Shown in pieces: positions 36,901-37,500 of a stretch of 64,000 bases of DNA. Origin of the DNA: Volutella citrinella (taxonomy: Eukaryota > Ascomycota > Sordariomycetes > Hypocreales > Nectriaceae). Made by a program: the position numbers and the translations under genes. The notes under the pieces were generated by a model. That model had not been told where the DNA came from. It did no database searches and worked only from the letters and a program-made list of their open reading frames with translations. Every line of letters starts with the position of its first letter. Positions within the stretch are counted from its first letter, which is position 1. The DNA lies in contig JAWZSP010000008.1 of assembly GCA_034401135.1 (NCBI GenBank), forward strand, positions 2,604,001 through 2,668,000. Reading direction: 5' to 3'.

Positions 36901-37500
36901 GCCTCCACCAACTGCCCCGCGGGCCTGGCTTGTAGGGGCGGCAAGTGTACGACCTGTACGCAGAGCTCGGAATGCAGAAGCGGCCAATCCTGTAAGAACG
37001 GCGTGTGCGGCGCCTGCAACGGCGCCAACGATTGCCCAACGGGCCAGATCTGCAAGGGCGGCGCCTGCTCCGGCTGCTCATTCAGCGACGAGTGTCCTCC
37101 CACACAGGCCTGCGGCGTACTCGCTGGGCTTTTCGGGGGAACATGTGGCACCTGCGGCATCATAGGCAGCGGAGAAACCGGGCTCGCCGCCGTCTGCCAA
37201 GCCGGCAGGACGTGTCGCAACGGCATCTGCGGCGTCAGCTGCCTCAGTGCCGGTGACTGCAAAGAGAGTGGCTACACTTGCCAGCCCGTCCTCACCTCGC
37301 CCCCGGTCATCATCGCCTCGCCCGGCTCTTGCGCACCCAAGTGTACCTCGTTGGCCGATTGCGCCAACGGGCTCTTCACTGCCTGCGGCAAGGACGGTGT
37401 CTGCAAAGGAAGACAGTGCACAGTAGACGCCGACTGCAAGTTGCAGCTGTCGTGCCTCTTCAAGACATGTACCTGCTCCCTGGGTCTCTGCTATTCGTAG
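3910..37500 (+). CDS. Giant secreted cysteine-repeat protein, 11,196 aa
   Basis: One uninterrupted, intronless frame of 33.6 kb. The ATG at 3910 has A at -3 and G at +4 and opens a clear signal peptide (residues 1-24: basic start, hydrophobic core ALATLAVLPLAG, likely cleavage after AGA). The mature chain is a serial array of a four-cysteine module, C-x5-C-x5-C-x4/5-C, separated by linkers of 2 to about 11 residues. I estimate 400-430 modules, about 1,700 cysteines and a mass above 1.1 MDa; these are not exact counts. Only residues about 304-523 form a non-repeat Gly/Ser/Pro/Thr linker. Module blocks change consensus along the chain (listed separately). The spacing resembles Dickkopf-N-like or EB-type cysteine modules; this is by eye, not a search. 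Many N-x-S/T sequons suggest glycosylation. The C-terminus (CTCSLGLCYS) lacks a GPI signal or TM segment, so a soluble or matrix-bound secreted protein is expected. No catalytic domain is visible. Function unknown; adhesive, matrix or decoy roles are hypotheses. Confidence 0.93.
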   Translation: MAGRKHWMAKTALATLAVLPLAGAWKFPIDLGKHESWRNFLRTPEQQLDNTCPTDEICIGGTCGLALIGIDPRNCGTKGNSCEAGELCITGKCIPLSIGTDASKCVDGKACKPGQWCNDGECTPIQVVANSLHCGSTDTECTTGQLCVNGVCLALNTTSSSDPSKCGPDRVACRPGNFCLRGSCTPFEIGTEARKCKTNADCPLSIPCEKGVCRPFSVSLDSHHCGEKREPCAGGELCMGGRCTSLNITTNSAACGPNKVRCEPGTVCDTKKCIPLHISTYLEGCGAREKPCEKGQFCVTGLCFNYTQGLGSPEMLACKAASGDRIVQSPPSDKSTPGGVGAPAGQPPSGQIPSAQQPTKGEPPGEQTTGTQVHAGGSQSDGKLDSHDRTEGPNCKRDSSCSSMNRLPAGWSKGAQTTGDIPVDGTGSASGRTKSPTGSDGKAAGRPGATGGWSSEGSSGNGSDSIPPDGWDSSDVFSNGPLGKYPGDGPTDGNGGISGSKMKWAGSDGGASGVTPPAVESIRCTVSGDCEAGNDCVKGVCNRKPALRLSCLIDVQCGRGGKCKDGRCHMPAGEPGATRCQKGIEQCIAAFRSKWCFRSSQCGVGRLCVGGRCIDDVDPKSCSRDTQCGTDRICVNGKCQTSATPTQSCLLDIQCGIGRVCRNARCRSFSNPVAECSSSGECGTGRICQDGKCRDKTDTSVGCTSNDQCGSGRECRNGSCQLSGTSSAACFFNFNCGFGRVCRNGRCQSISDPAVACTVNRECGIGRVCRNGNCRAAGNTNVACTADIQCGIGRVCRNGLCHMDIDIRCASNSQCPTGTTCKGGLCVAIEGPTSSCEADKDCTGSKVCRDFECVDPTESKSCLFSAQCPTGSLCRNGVCVKESTATRCTLDSQCPAGNVCRFGSCTPGTGTCLNSNQCPSGKICRNGACVTGSTPADDSCTTDSECGVRRICTNNQCVEGTRPVRCISNSQCAVGQRCLNGECSTANTTSCIANSQCGNGRVCVNGKCVDLTPETRCVANDDCGAGKVCRNGVCTDSNIPCVLSAQCGAGKVCRNGACVNSTNPNTSCQQDAQCPPGWVCRDGVCKVEVDPSAVCGTDSECSSSQICRDGFCANVECKTAAQCGNGRVCRNNTCVEDNNPSGCLFDIQCASGFVCRNRACIPGCRSSLECGNGKICRSGNCTSETSATSCSSDDQCTGGLVCRNNTCVSPSLPAGGCILDTQCTGGQVCRNGTCVSSTTTGCKTDSECGANRACRDGACVNIFCDGDANCGTGRVCRASICIPGGCNGNDDCGTNRVCRDKTCVAGCQNDAGCILGSVCQNGACVLSGGCSGDGQCSSGQICQNRVCISGCRTNSQCTDGRVCQNSVCVTPGSGDDCTKDTECTGGRICFNKICILNDCGSDSDCGSDRICRDRTCVPGCTDNSGCGSNRFCRDGVCRFGCSGDGDCGTGRVCQSNNCVNKNTSTTDECEIDVQCGIGRRCNKEAKKCETIVTPSGCLLDADCGPGKRCDLKSNQCVNSTTTDPDKCTYNIECGLNKNCVDGKCQNGTNGTTTPTACQKDGDCGPGRRCNIDSKNGNKCELITNPDNCQYDIECGLGKKCVNETCQTGTNTTTGCQQDSDCGTGRRCNLDGNKCEFVTNPDKCKYDIECGLGKKCVNETCQTGTNTTTGCQQDSDCGAGRRCNLDGNKCEFVTNPDKCQYDIECGVAKKCVNETCQTTVTPSGCKGNEGCPIGKICKDSNCVDATSTTCGSNSPAPGDCGTGYTCKDGKCTQDSSGCTQDSDCGGNGSTCNKLLSVCIPPTSNPQCNNSTKPCTGGLVCNLAGQCGINPDLGSCSGTGPCAENFECNPVLNICVPKPKTKCTKDSDCLLPLFECKGNGTCIVKSKCQNNGGCPEGYNCDPITGLCSPKQEIRCTFGGTGSAGCSTGYSCNALGVCEKDPEAQCSDTKKCPPGLKCNSGKCEIDTSLECSPAKKCSDGKVCSNDFKCMPDSGRDCDDTTNPCQQGYVCSNGKCEQAAKPECDENIKCATGFTCDLSKKKCAFDTKLECDQKNPCKQAGYSCNFLLGICQQDSKPECDENIKCITGFTCDLSKKKCVFDIKLECDQKTPCKQDGYSCNYLLGICQQDSTPECDENIKCATGFNCDLSKKKCVFIAGSKCDDQIKCPQGYICDKVLGVCEKDFRPQCDDQTACPDGYTCNKSQGVCEVTVKPECDEKNACLAGFVCDLDAKKCVFTQGSGCSDQKPCPKGYNCNKSTSKCEISTGADCTTILCPTGFTCNQTTKKCEGTNTTPECDDGKACPDGFKCNLGTKKCDIVTGIECDEIKKCPNSLTCNLDKKQCELTTSTDCTTTPCPIGFACNQGTKKCEVSTGPKCDGQNPCKQDGYTCVLGVCIPPLQCGPNRKCDTGFSCTGGLCVQDLEIACDDAKKCDAGYTCTAKICVVDPTLQCNDNKKCDKGYTCKSNVCVRDTVLSCDASGKCPDPLVCNKDTKICQPATGTECSDTKKCNGGSTCQNGVCVPTVGIECSDTKKCDGGLVCVAGRCGPSTGLECSESKKCQGDLVCKNGLCVPKDLTCGPKGECARGYTCGPAKICIPDTNVPCNKTADCDRGYVCGSSGICTQDPKIPCKASDPKPCDDGFTCSDAGVCIPKIIPQCQNDDNCLLGFKCDKTKGCVPNIELQCGTGKPPCVKGLKCGPLGICILDPNVECIDDQGCEDGDMCTPAGKCVINPDLDCSGNKKCKTGFTCKKPENICIPDPDQKCNNDDACQSGWKCSILGLCIENNDLKCDKDDDCDPGNKCGMLGFCEPDLNLKCTNATKCNDGFKCGPLGYCIPEKPCNDDAGCGKNFKCTSLGACVPDPGLQCIDDDSCGAGRKCGPKGVCIVDSGPKCTKATEAKDCKDGQKCSILGFCVDDNSCDTNADCADKFVCGVTKECVPEIFVQCTADANCTTGFVCSALNKCVPKGISCKNATDCLDGFTCNLFGACVPKIGRDCNKDSECQQGYFCTPLTGKCFPRTIGCAGSDANCRENYKCNAFNICVPKAIPYCDEDVDCAEGLTCSAAGLCLPPTDMPCNGPQDCAPGTKCGADKTCVPDDILNECAKDSECADGQECSALLKVCIPKNVLGCSDTNKCPSKFVCNNAKICVPEVDVVCTKADTSQCPDGYICSSLGACVPKGIDNFTCDPTATADSGKRCPSGYVCSAPGVCLPQIDLTCGITKSCPSKYYCAGGKCLPDLGFQCGQNRACPDHYVCGLAGFCVPKSTITCDSGVLCPQGYTCKGSICLVDPAVTCGDGKTCSDGKLCNAQNICVPKGIDLSCSAQKPCPTGSFCSTAKVCLPDALNVQCGPGKNCPAGYNCKGTICIPDLGFQCNAQTPCPDGYNCVNVNANGGTSGGYCIPKGLDISCNANKPCPPGLNCGRGNICVPKDLDLSCSASKPCQAGYKCQGTICIPDVQLKCTAQNRCPDGFVCGLGGVCLPDDLNLGCSDTNKCPTGFFCGPAKTCVPQQLDLTCSEIKRCPTAYTCQGTICIPDVGICNGDISCPNNFVCGPGGICLPNNLDLGCANKPCPDNYFCSAAKVCVPRQVDLTCSATKPCPAKYTCKGLVCLPDIGIDCTNVACPASFICGKGGLCIPGDLDVDCTDQKPCPAGLTCSPGNVCLPQNNITCDANKKCPTGTVCTALGLCVPENLGVQCNAAKPCPTGFKCSLGGLCLPDISSVKCNILKPCGNGFTCSPAGICIPTSTGLECNANKLCRAGYTCSSGGVCVPNGLSPQCTGDGDCSRGYSCFAGVCFPDIFKKCKDRGDCLRGQICPMAIGRCLPSLIPTCESSRDCINPLACRFGFCVPTIMSFLCIEGNDCAKGYRCFGGYCFPKLVNFCKADYQCPGALKCRNGICLPSLSPLCKSDSQCSNGLTCRLGLCVPKPQLICKTKSDCAPNSSCYGGICYPDLIGQCQKNGDCAAPLVCKSGYCLPDILPGCKSDSQCADPLVCKLGLCVPNLLNKCSNDNECGDGYYCGLGDRVCLPRLVPACKTNADCTGATACTLGHCLPQALPKCDSRQGCQDGFTCTKNGFCVPNIVPTCSAAAPCAEGFTCSAGGFCVPKTLPTCKKDTDCSAPLTCSKAGICLPKLLNTCQADEECGSGFECGPGGICRPKPIGSCKKSAECASGFKCGALGFCVPKLLPACSNDKPCGDGYICSVAGVCVLDLFPTCNADKTCDDGYVCGLAGICVPQVVQACKNDDCEMGWACGAAGFCVPDIKNVTCKTNGDCASGFNCSSLGVCLPDSNLPGGCRSDADCKTGFNCTDIVDDVGVCLPDIKIPGTCRADVDCKNGFSCTKIIGGVGVCSPKVDIEGSCSSDGDCSEGFNCSSITNGLGICLPNLTPTKCTKKVDCPQGFACGIGGICVIDLLGSCDNDGDCKNNYTCGLAGVCVPPALDTCKSDADCGNKKTCALGGICIPKILDSCTKDDDCKPDFACGLGNLCVPKIILTCSTTNSTNNTCGDGKICGPLGICIPEVKLPGSCKVDGDCRKGFSCGSLGFCVIDALGGCQKDSDCGAGFSCGPLGFCSPSIGKRCAAKADCSPDQDCNALGFCVTRLLDTCEQASDCSPGYICTVAGLCLPGLANSCTNGKDANSGNRTICGAGFVCGPLGVCVPDVLDRCTNKADCGQNKTCNTLLGLCVPKIPGTCSAASDCEDGFACGLGGFCVPKLLPECTTNDDCNKTAICNKLLGSCVPPIVPLCAKNADCSPGLVCLGSGLCAPDLISGCKKDTDCGTGLQCTAAGVCLPKLNITCDTDDDCGKGFECAGAANGSGLCLPDLGCDTDGDCLSGFICNKAGICILKTALTCNVTDDCAPGLVCSTAGLCTPKIEPLCKQNADCGARAKCTAAGVCIPDLSCTPGSDGSGNSSSCGDGFKCSGLGVCLPDLGLGCKTDAECTGSSTCGPLKICIPNIPNLNLTCKSTADCKDGLMCSKLGVCIIDLGQECLNSSGCNPGSICNTAGFCVPDLNITCSKTEDCNNGFVCTNAGICVVETGLTCMDDSNCKKGFTCTDAGLCLPDFSCKDNSDCLQGFVCGGNKVCTIDLGLTCGGDKDCKNGFVCNKIGSSERGVCTPDLKLACNVNTDCSNGYKCSSLGICLVQSSPTCATSDDCQSGLVCNTAGFCLPDLGLLCSSNDDCKKGYKCGTGGLCVIDLSCNSTADCNDGFVCGSSGYCIPDLGLNCKTDQDCKPGFNCSSLNVCILDLGLTCNADADCKGNGTCSAAKVCIPDTKLGCNKPEDCLSGFTCSDLGICTVDLSCATKGCDPGYECGLLGLCVPKLNLTCTQKSDCQDGFFCSSGGVCVLSIPGVTCQKPEDCDSGFTCNAAGLCAPKVNLTCAGPSDCQNGLVCSKAGVCVVDVGLACNTTQDCNSGFKCSKDGLCLPSLSCDNDSDCLGGFKCSSSGICTLSGVSCNKNDDCLGGFKCGKAGVCVLDLGLACNTTDDCDSGYICRSTLGGLTSLCTPKGLACNDQSDCRDGLVCSSAGVCIIDLGLTCDKDGADSCKPGTTCGPTGTCIPSGITCKSNDDCKPGFFCNNNGTGTGIGTGLDTGICVVDLNVTCKADSDCGSGFNCTALGFCVVDLGLTCLNTGNCKDGFVCGPGGVCLPGGVACKKATDCNDGFTCSDAGLCIPKGLTCNGDDDCKNGTICSAAKLCIAKGLVCEKPEDCLQGFTCNEKGICVPSGILCQGNDDCNNGTICGDAGLCIPKGLTCKGKDDCNNGTVCSPAGVCIPDGITCKTTADCTEGNVCSPAGLCITKGLLCKEDNDCSNNFTCTPAGLCAPRGILCRNDTDCKKNYTCGPLGACLPDGLGCSTKEDCKDGFSCSALGTCLPDINLTCTGPDDCKSNFTCSDLGLCIPGGVLCKGNGDCSNNFTCTDAGLCIPPGIQCKVDGDCNKGYNCNALGVCLAGGLTCKTSRDCLGNLTCSDAGLCVPDGITCSAPSECRNGFTCSEAGVCIPKGVLCKGPDDCLANFTCSAAGACIASGVTCSQSSDCKPGLSCSPLGLCVPGGVICKEDTDCFNNFTCTDGGLCAPGAITCNATEDCTRGFTCSAAGLCVPGGGLLCKNSTDCQSGFKCSALGICLASSITCDTDDDCLKGFECNDGGLCTPGSLACKGDGDCKNGTSCGPLGLCVANGLLCKEDKDCRQGYSCSDAGLCVLDGLLCSSLDDCKKGTTCSDAGLCIPSGITCTSKVDCLPGFKCSDAGICVADSGLFCKTSNDCSPTFNCSSAGVCVPGGVLCKNSSDCSNGLTCSGLGFCVPDANIFCSKPEDCAGNTTCGPLGLCVPKGITCKTKADCSDGYSCTAAGVCLLESNVLCQKPGDCKANFTCSNAGLCVPKGLTCTVNDDCNPGYNCSALGACVIDAPFFCKGPEDCAKGLACSSAGVCLPSGLTCGNDTDCNAGYKCSALGVCSIDLGLTCQNGVGCREGFTCSSSDSSPGICTPSGITCKNASDCQEGYTCANAGPDTTGLCVIDIGLKCSEKKDCGKGFTCSPSGLCVVDLGLNCNATADCRDGLKCNARGLCVLDLGLTCSKDEDCKQGFKCTDTDPGLCIPDGITCDSPDQCQSGFTCSQAGFCVVASALSCQNNAECKLPGFICGSKGFCVPGGLQCSPASSNGTAAKGCGEGQVCSAAGICVPDLGITCKVPDDCGKGLICNEAGVCTPDLGLSCKDTSECRENFICNSLNICVPKIQITCDDSTCANGTVCSKTLNVCVPDLGLVCNTTEECKGGFICSSSGFCVPDIGLVCNTSQDCKQGFTCNDARLCVADVGLTCKDTSDCKGGFICSPLNVCVPNLGINCGKPEDCKDGLVCNPFGLCVPDLGLSCRNGTACKDGFTCSPLGLCLPSIGLKCSKDDDCNKGFVCGDNKLCTLDLSLNCKKDDDCKGSLICSKSGVCVVDLGLGCNNDTDCASGFKCSSNNVCVLDLENKCRDNSDCANNTICGASGLCIPKVDLTCQVNDDCQKGFNCGPFNLCIPTLGLTCTNGTGCNSGFVCSDSGLCVPDLKISCNATKGCASGFVCSSANICVIDLGITCKNTSDCNQGYTCTDGGLCTPDLNLTCTTSANCSKGFICSQAGLCVADLGLFCKTAADCKDGFNCSAAGICYPQLGVNCQNTGECSNGFLCSAAGVCVPDLGFTCGGNNTCGAGFVCSKFGVCIPDLGGLLCKDDTECKNGTICGAGGVCIIDLGLTCSTAGQCKYGYTCNEAGFCVPDIRLRCNATSGCQSGYECNPLGLCVPSGILCAGDQGCSEGYTCTSLGVCAVDPSLVCKDPSDCKKGYRCSALGLCLPDLGLTCQTSEQCQKGYACTGGFCAPDLGLTCRSNADCKVPGFKCGSLNVCVLDFDLACNTTDDCKAGFTCKEPGFCAPSLNLACSKDDDCSKGFKCGTGGRCTLDLRLSCKSAGDCQQGFVCGAAGFCVPNLGPQCNTTADGQSEGCDTGYVCSAAGFCIPDFGLKCETDANCRKGQKCSAAGICVVNVGILCKSDTDCLTGLVCDASGLCLPDLNLGCKNNSDCTGGQICSRESGLCIPDTSLNCKVDDDCKTGRVCSAFGICVSDVGIRCKTRADCFPGFECNPSNRCVIDIIPTCSRTEDCAQEGYVCGPLGICTPKLNILCSKDDDCKTNGTICSEAGACIPDLGLTCKADTDCKSGFKCTSGLCVPRVLPLCSNDSQCGNGFFCSNAGLCLPNIVPTCANDSDCASNQTCQGLVCVPKLLPKCTTNADCSKGYICADVLKTCVIDLFPPQCKNNTDCDPNFTCSSAGICIADLGLTCKVDDDCKKGFNCSSLGVCTKNPLACSNDSDCDKGSSCSIAGLCLPDLFPKCTSDNDCTRGKSCNSFGICVADAVPTCSVDSDCSPGYVCFDTGICVIDIFPKPCLTSSDCKDNRECIAFTCQKPTTPTGQACLFDSNCPAGQNCVNLFCQATATPNRRPCLIDGNCPKGQGCINLFCENSTTPSNKPCLLNSNCDDGQACVNFACQNSTTTERPCLIDDNCPAGQSCVGLVCKDGKAPAGGPCLVDQNCPIGQACVRLTCQNSTSSTARPCLINANCNEGESCVNLFCQKSTSATARPCLIGTNCPTGQTCLNFLCQNSTAPVSKPCAVNSNCDDGQVCLNFVCQKPTSTGQSCTIDATCPSGQVCVNSTCQDSATAPTGRSCALDLNCPLGQACVNYTCQDSTIPTAQRCLVDLNCPSRQRCLNFVCRDAPETPKGCLVDENCPGGQSCLFFVCQNSTSPGGKPCAFDSSCPAGQICQSFTCRNASTSGKACVTSATCDKGQTCQNFKCMDSATSPTSQPCVVDLGCPTGQTCVDFRCQNSTTPTGQRCLVDATCPRNQTCQDFVCKDSDVTPSGRPCLTDLNCPSGQRCVDLFCQRKPTTPTNRPCVLDDNCPEGQSCVNLFCQNSTSIPTGRPCLLDSGCPAGQKCVSLLCRDSNTTSPATRPCLIDDNCPEGQSCVNLACQNSTTNVKGRPCTLDSGCDKGESCINFRCRNSTSISAGGFCLLGFSCPAGQSCVNLVCQNYTNPGGQTCHFDLNCPQGKACQNYTCQDSSNLPTYKPCLIDENCPAGQSCRNLVCQNSTAPGGQSCLVTLNCPKGQTCQNFRCQNATAGEPCQFDFNCGIGQICVNQTCKSGTSTSPRSCLFPSDCKSGQDCVNLVCQNSAGSRACLFDFTCPIGQRCMERKCQDATTPGGPKTCLFNTDCPKGQSCQNLVCQNGTAPQACVATANCPAGQACINFQCEDASTPGPKSCVADRDCDDGKTCKNLVCQEAVGPAACLLDNNCPSGQTCQNFFCQNATGPSACAIDANCKPGETCVGFKCQKSTGPSPCLLDSNCGTGQKCVNFVCQNSTDSKSCITNSNCAANETCIGFKCQDSPTTQPLACISNGDCGTNQTCVLFQCKDKPTTGPGACLTKADCSSGQNCVNFRCQDAKPTATPCKGSADCSAAGGPLCALGLCVCLNGFCETNPNVTTCINTAGCRSGETCQSGVCRKSLSCGSAKECFLGLDLCLFGTLCICVKGFCALGGAPSVQCKLDSDCGDSSTCILGICAPKLIKTCTSDANCTGSNVCNLGFCGPKIIPDCLFDSGCQQGQICSGGRCVAGCTEGSCGAGQKCDLGRCVPQSLPTCDNDAECGSGKICNGINICVPGCRQTSDCTGENQKCTANLCLTNILPDCTLDLGCPSGQICQAGKCIPGCNDSSNCTKGQVCRSGRCGVCLANSECSDGQACILGSCQACRSKSDCGLGGQACVNGKCGDCTGSSDCEGGICNNGVCGLCTSSSQCPNGGVCTLGTCGKCVNSAQCPGGGICTDGVCAPCSDTNKCPTGQICTGGSCGLCSDSTQCPDGGVCGALGLCTPCILSAQCPNGGVCNKGKCAKCTSTSDCSGGLVCEAGKCSSCSSSLQCPNGGVCNSLTSTCVACGVANPCPNNEVCTAGACAPCSRTNACPGGQVCTNGACGACSSSNPCPNGGVCNSLTGGCAACSIINPCPDGQVCTNGGCGPCGPDTPCTGGQVCSNGACTACSDSSQCPNRGVCNALSKTCVPCGLLNPCPNGGVCSNGQCFPCGADKACPSSAPVCTNGACGPCTDDNPCENGGVCSTGFGICSACSAINPCPNGQVCTTGSCAPCSGSNPCPSSSPICTAGSCGKCSDTAPCPNGAICNKLLGTCSACSAFNSCPNGQVCAKGACTACGSSNPCPSDSPICTAGSCGKCSDTAACPDGGVCNTLFGTCSACSLTNPCPKGGVCTNGACAPCSGSNSCPGNAPICTAGSCGKCSDTAACPNGQVCNTLFGTCSACSLTNPCPKGGVCTNGVCAPCSDTNACPSSAPICNGGSCDKCSGKAPCPNGAICNTLTGTCSACSSTNQCPSGGVCTNGACAPCNSTNACPTGQVCNAGSCGPCSSSVPCPNGGVCALGVCTQCSALTPCPTGQVCANGACGPCNDAAKCTGGKVCADGTCTDCSANVPCPNGGVCTGGSCAACSAFLKCPNGGVCTNGVCGKCSLSSDCSGGVCVDGACTPCSSSVACPDGGVCTLSGTCVPCGGLNPCPGGGVCTGGKCAACSSSNPCTGGLVCNGGSCQACSSSLPCPNGGVCNLGTCAPCGDFNACPNNQVCTKGACAPCSSSNPCTGGKVCSSGSCVACSSLAGSGLTCPNGGVCTLGACAPCSDLNACPNNQVCNNGACAPCSETNACSGGKVCSGGSCVACSSLAGSGLTCPNGGVCVLGSCTKCSALTSCPNGGVCTNGVCAPCSGTNACPNGQVCSNGACSACSSISGSGLLCPNGGVCTFGGSCATCSDLNPCPNGGICSNGACSACSATNLCPNGQVCTNGSCGPCSDTSQCPNGGVCSGLLVKACRACASDSECLNGGVCNKGVCGPCSSTNTCSGGLVCSSGSCGPCSTSSQCPNGGVCGTITKTCRSCMNDGECPNGGVCKNGVCGTCSSSSPCSGGLVCNSGGSCVGCSSTVACPNGGVCTNGVCAACSLTNPCPNGGVCSGGSCAPCSSTNACPASAPVCNSGSCAKCTANSQCPNGGVCTTLTGTCGICLSNTNCDSGQACINGRCGACSANSDCGTGQSCNNGVCGKCSANGDCDNGQVCNNGNCQLCTDNSQCLGGQVCLGIPGLTSRCQACGSSSQCSNGQICQGGACQSCNSNSQCSGGQVCKDGGCTTCSSSTDCSNGQVCNAFKLCAACNSLTNPCSGGLVCNSAGACASCSGNGQCGAGQACVDGLCGKCSNNGQCGSGQACKSGVCTICTSASDCTAGQICSFGSCRGCSSSSDCPATQACISSSCSKCVNNDDCNSGFGNSGLACVDGACKGCTSNKQCNQGQVCLALTSRCGTCSSNGDCDAGQVCQGGTCQACSSTTQCWSGKVCVGGSCSSCTSNDQCGSNAVCRGGTCQQCTANNQCSTAGEVCLSTGGCGKCASQGQCDSGQACLSTGLCGKCSKGSDCPGTQGCNNGVCGTCNDNSQCDSGLCTGGVCGSCLASTNCPAGLACRGGKCTTCTQSSECRSGQSCKNGVCGACNGANDCPTGQICKGGACSGCSFSDECPPTQACGVLAGLFGGTCGTCGIIGSGETGLAAVCQAGRTCRNGICGVSCLSAGDCKESGYTCQPVLTSPPVIIASPGSCAPKCTSLADCANGLFTACGKDGVCKGRQCTVDADCKLQLSCLFKTCTCSLGLCYS
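4063..4818 (+). repeat. Block A: N-terminal cysteine modules
   Basis: Residues about 52-303. Eight to nine modules of the form C-x(5-6)-C-x5-C-x4-C, with longer linkers than later blocks, typically starting IPLSIGTDA or similar and ending in KC or RC. The first module is incomplete. Sequences are diverged at DNA level, suggesting an old part of the array. Confidence 0.8.
4819..5478 (+). other. Low-complexity linker inside the giant protein
   Basis: Residues about 304-523, rich in Gly, Ser, Pro, Thr and Asp and with very few cysteines. It is the only long break in the cysteine array and probably a flexible, possibly O-glycosylated hinge between block A and the rest. A perfect GTAAGT donor at 5357 with a CAG at 5423-5425 would define an in-frame 69-bp intron; no good branch site is seen, so I leave it as coding. 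Confidence 0.75.
5479..8312 (+). repeat. Block B: 37 Arg-rich four-Cys modules
   Basis: I counted 37 consecutive modules with consensus C-x5-C-G-x-G-R-V-C-R-N-G-x-C, spaced 20-28 residues apart. The third cysteine is usually preceded by RV or RI and followed by RNG or RDG. Linkers become shorter toward the end (three residues such as IPG). Confidence 0.85.
8662..9060 (+). repeat. 165-nt tandem repeat, about 2.4 copies
   Basis: The NPD motif recurs with its Asp codon at 8665, 8830 and 8995, exactly 165 nt (55 residues, two modules) apart. The first two units are complete and the third is truncated after NETCQT. Most differences are single bases, many synonymous, consistent with recent unequal crossing-over or slippage. 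Confidence 0.9.
9961..10375 (+). repeat. Second 165-nt tandem repeat
   Basis: PECDENIKC units start at 9961, 10126 and 10291, again exactly 165 nt apart. The third unit ends early after KKKCVF. The sequence is unrelated to the array at 8662 apart from the cysteine frame, so the same two-module unit length was amplified twice. Confidence 0.9.
11081..15210 (+). repeat. Block D: C-P-x-G-Y-x-C / CVPK modules
   Basis: Residues about 2390-3767. Modules take the form C-x5-C-P/D-x-G-F/Y-x-C-x(4-5)-G-x-C-V/I-P-K/D, with linkers such as GLDLSC or QLDLTC. About 26-28 residues per module; boundaries of this block are approximate. Confidence 0.7.
15211..27600 (+). repeat. Block E: longest block, D-C-x-x-G-F modules with DLGLTC linkers
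   Basis: Residues about 3768-7897, an estimated 150-160 modules of about 26 residues. Consensus LTCKxDxDCKxGFxCSxxGLCVPDLG: an acidic D-D or S-D before the second cysteine, an aromatic before the third, and five residues in the last loop. Sequons occur as NLTC, NITC and NFTC. A few modules carry insertions, such as the Gly/Thr-rich one near 20608-20645. Confidence 0.8.
27601..30770 (+). repeat. Block F: N-C-P-x-G-Q modules with QNST linkers
   Basis: Residues about 7898-8954, roughly 38-40 modules of about 28 residues. The last loop shortens from five to four residues, the core becomes NCPxGQxCVN, and the linker becomes (Q/K/E)NSTxPTGRP. The repeated NST sequon predicts an N-glycan between many modules. 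Confidence 0.8.
30771..31611 (+). repeat. Block G: transitional, irregular modules
   Basis: Residues about 8955-9234. Spacing is irregular, with some modules gaining extra cysteines and LGLC/ICVKGFC stretches that echo the very C-terminus of the protein. Confidence 0.55.
31612..37110 (+). repeat. Block H: compact 20-21-residue modules (PCPNGGVC)
   Basis: Residues about 9235-11067, an estimated 87 modules. Consensus C-S-x-x-N-P-C-P-N-G-G-V-C-T-N-G-x-C-A-P, so only two residues join successive modules. This is the most compact packing in the protein and contains a 189-nt higher-order repeat. Toward the end (from about 35580) modules turn to QC-x-x-GQ-x-C variants. Confidence 0.85.
32590..33723 (+). 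repeat. 189-nt higher-order repeat (63 residues, three modules)
   Basis: Equivalent codons before the C-(S/G)-x-x-N-P-C motif fall at 32590, 32779, 32968, 33157, 33346 and 33535, each exactly 189 nt apart. Units contain CTAGSCGKCSDT, PNG-x-VCN-x-L-x-GTCSAC and a PCPKGGVC module. The units starting 33157 and 33346 are the most alike. A related 192-nt pair (SGSGLTCPNGG) lies at 34381 and 34573. Confidence 0.9.
37111..37497 (+). other. C-terminal domain of the giant protein
   Basis: Last ~129 residues. The module rhythm loosens: a Gly-rich insert near 37165, a hydrophobic Pro-rich insert near 37285-37320, and a final CTCSLGLCYS. There is no hydrophobic tail, GPI attachment signal, dibasic sorting site or TM helix. 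Confidence 0.7.

Noticed and set aside
5479..37110. Regularly spaced direct repeats resembling a CRISPR array.
   Set aside because: The repeats are diverged coding modules in one reading frame without conserved repeats and unique spacers, in a eukaryotic genome.
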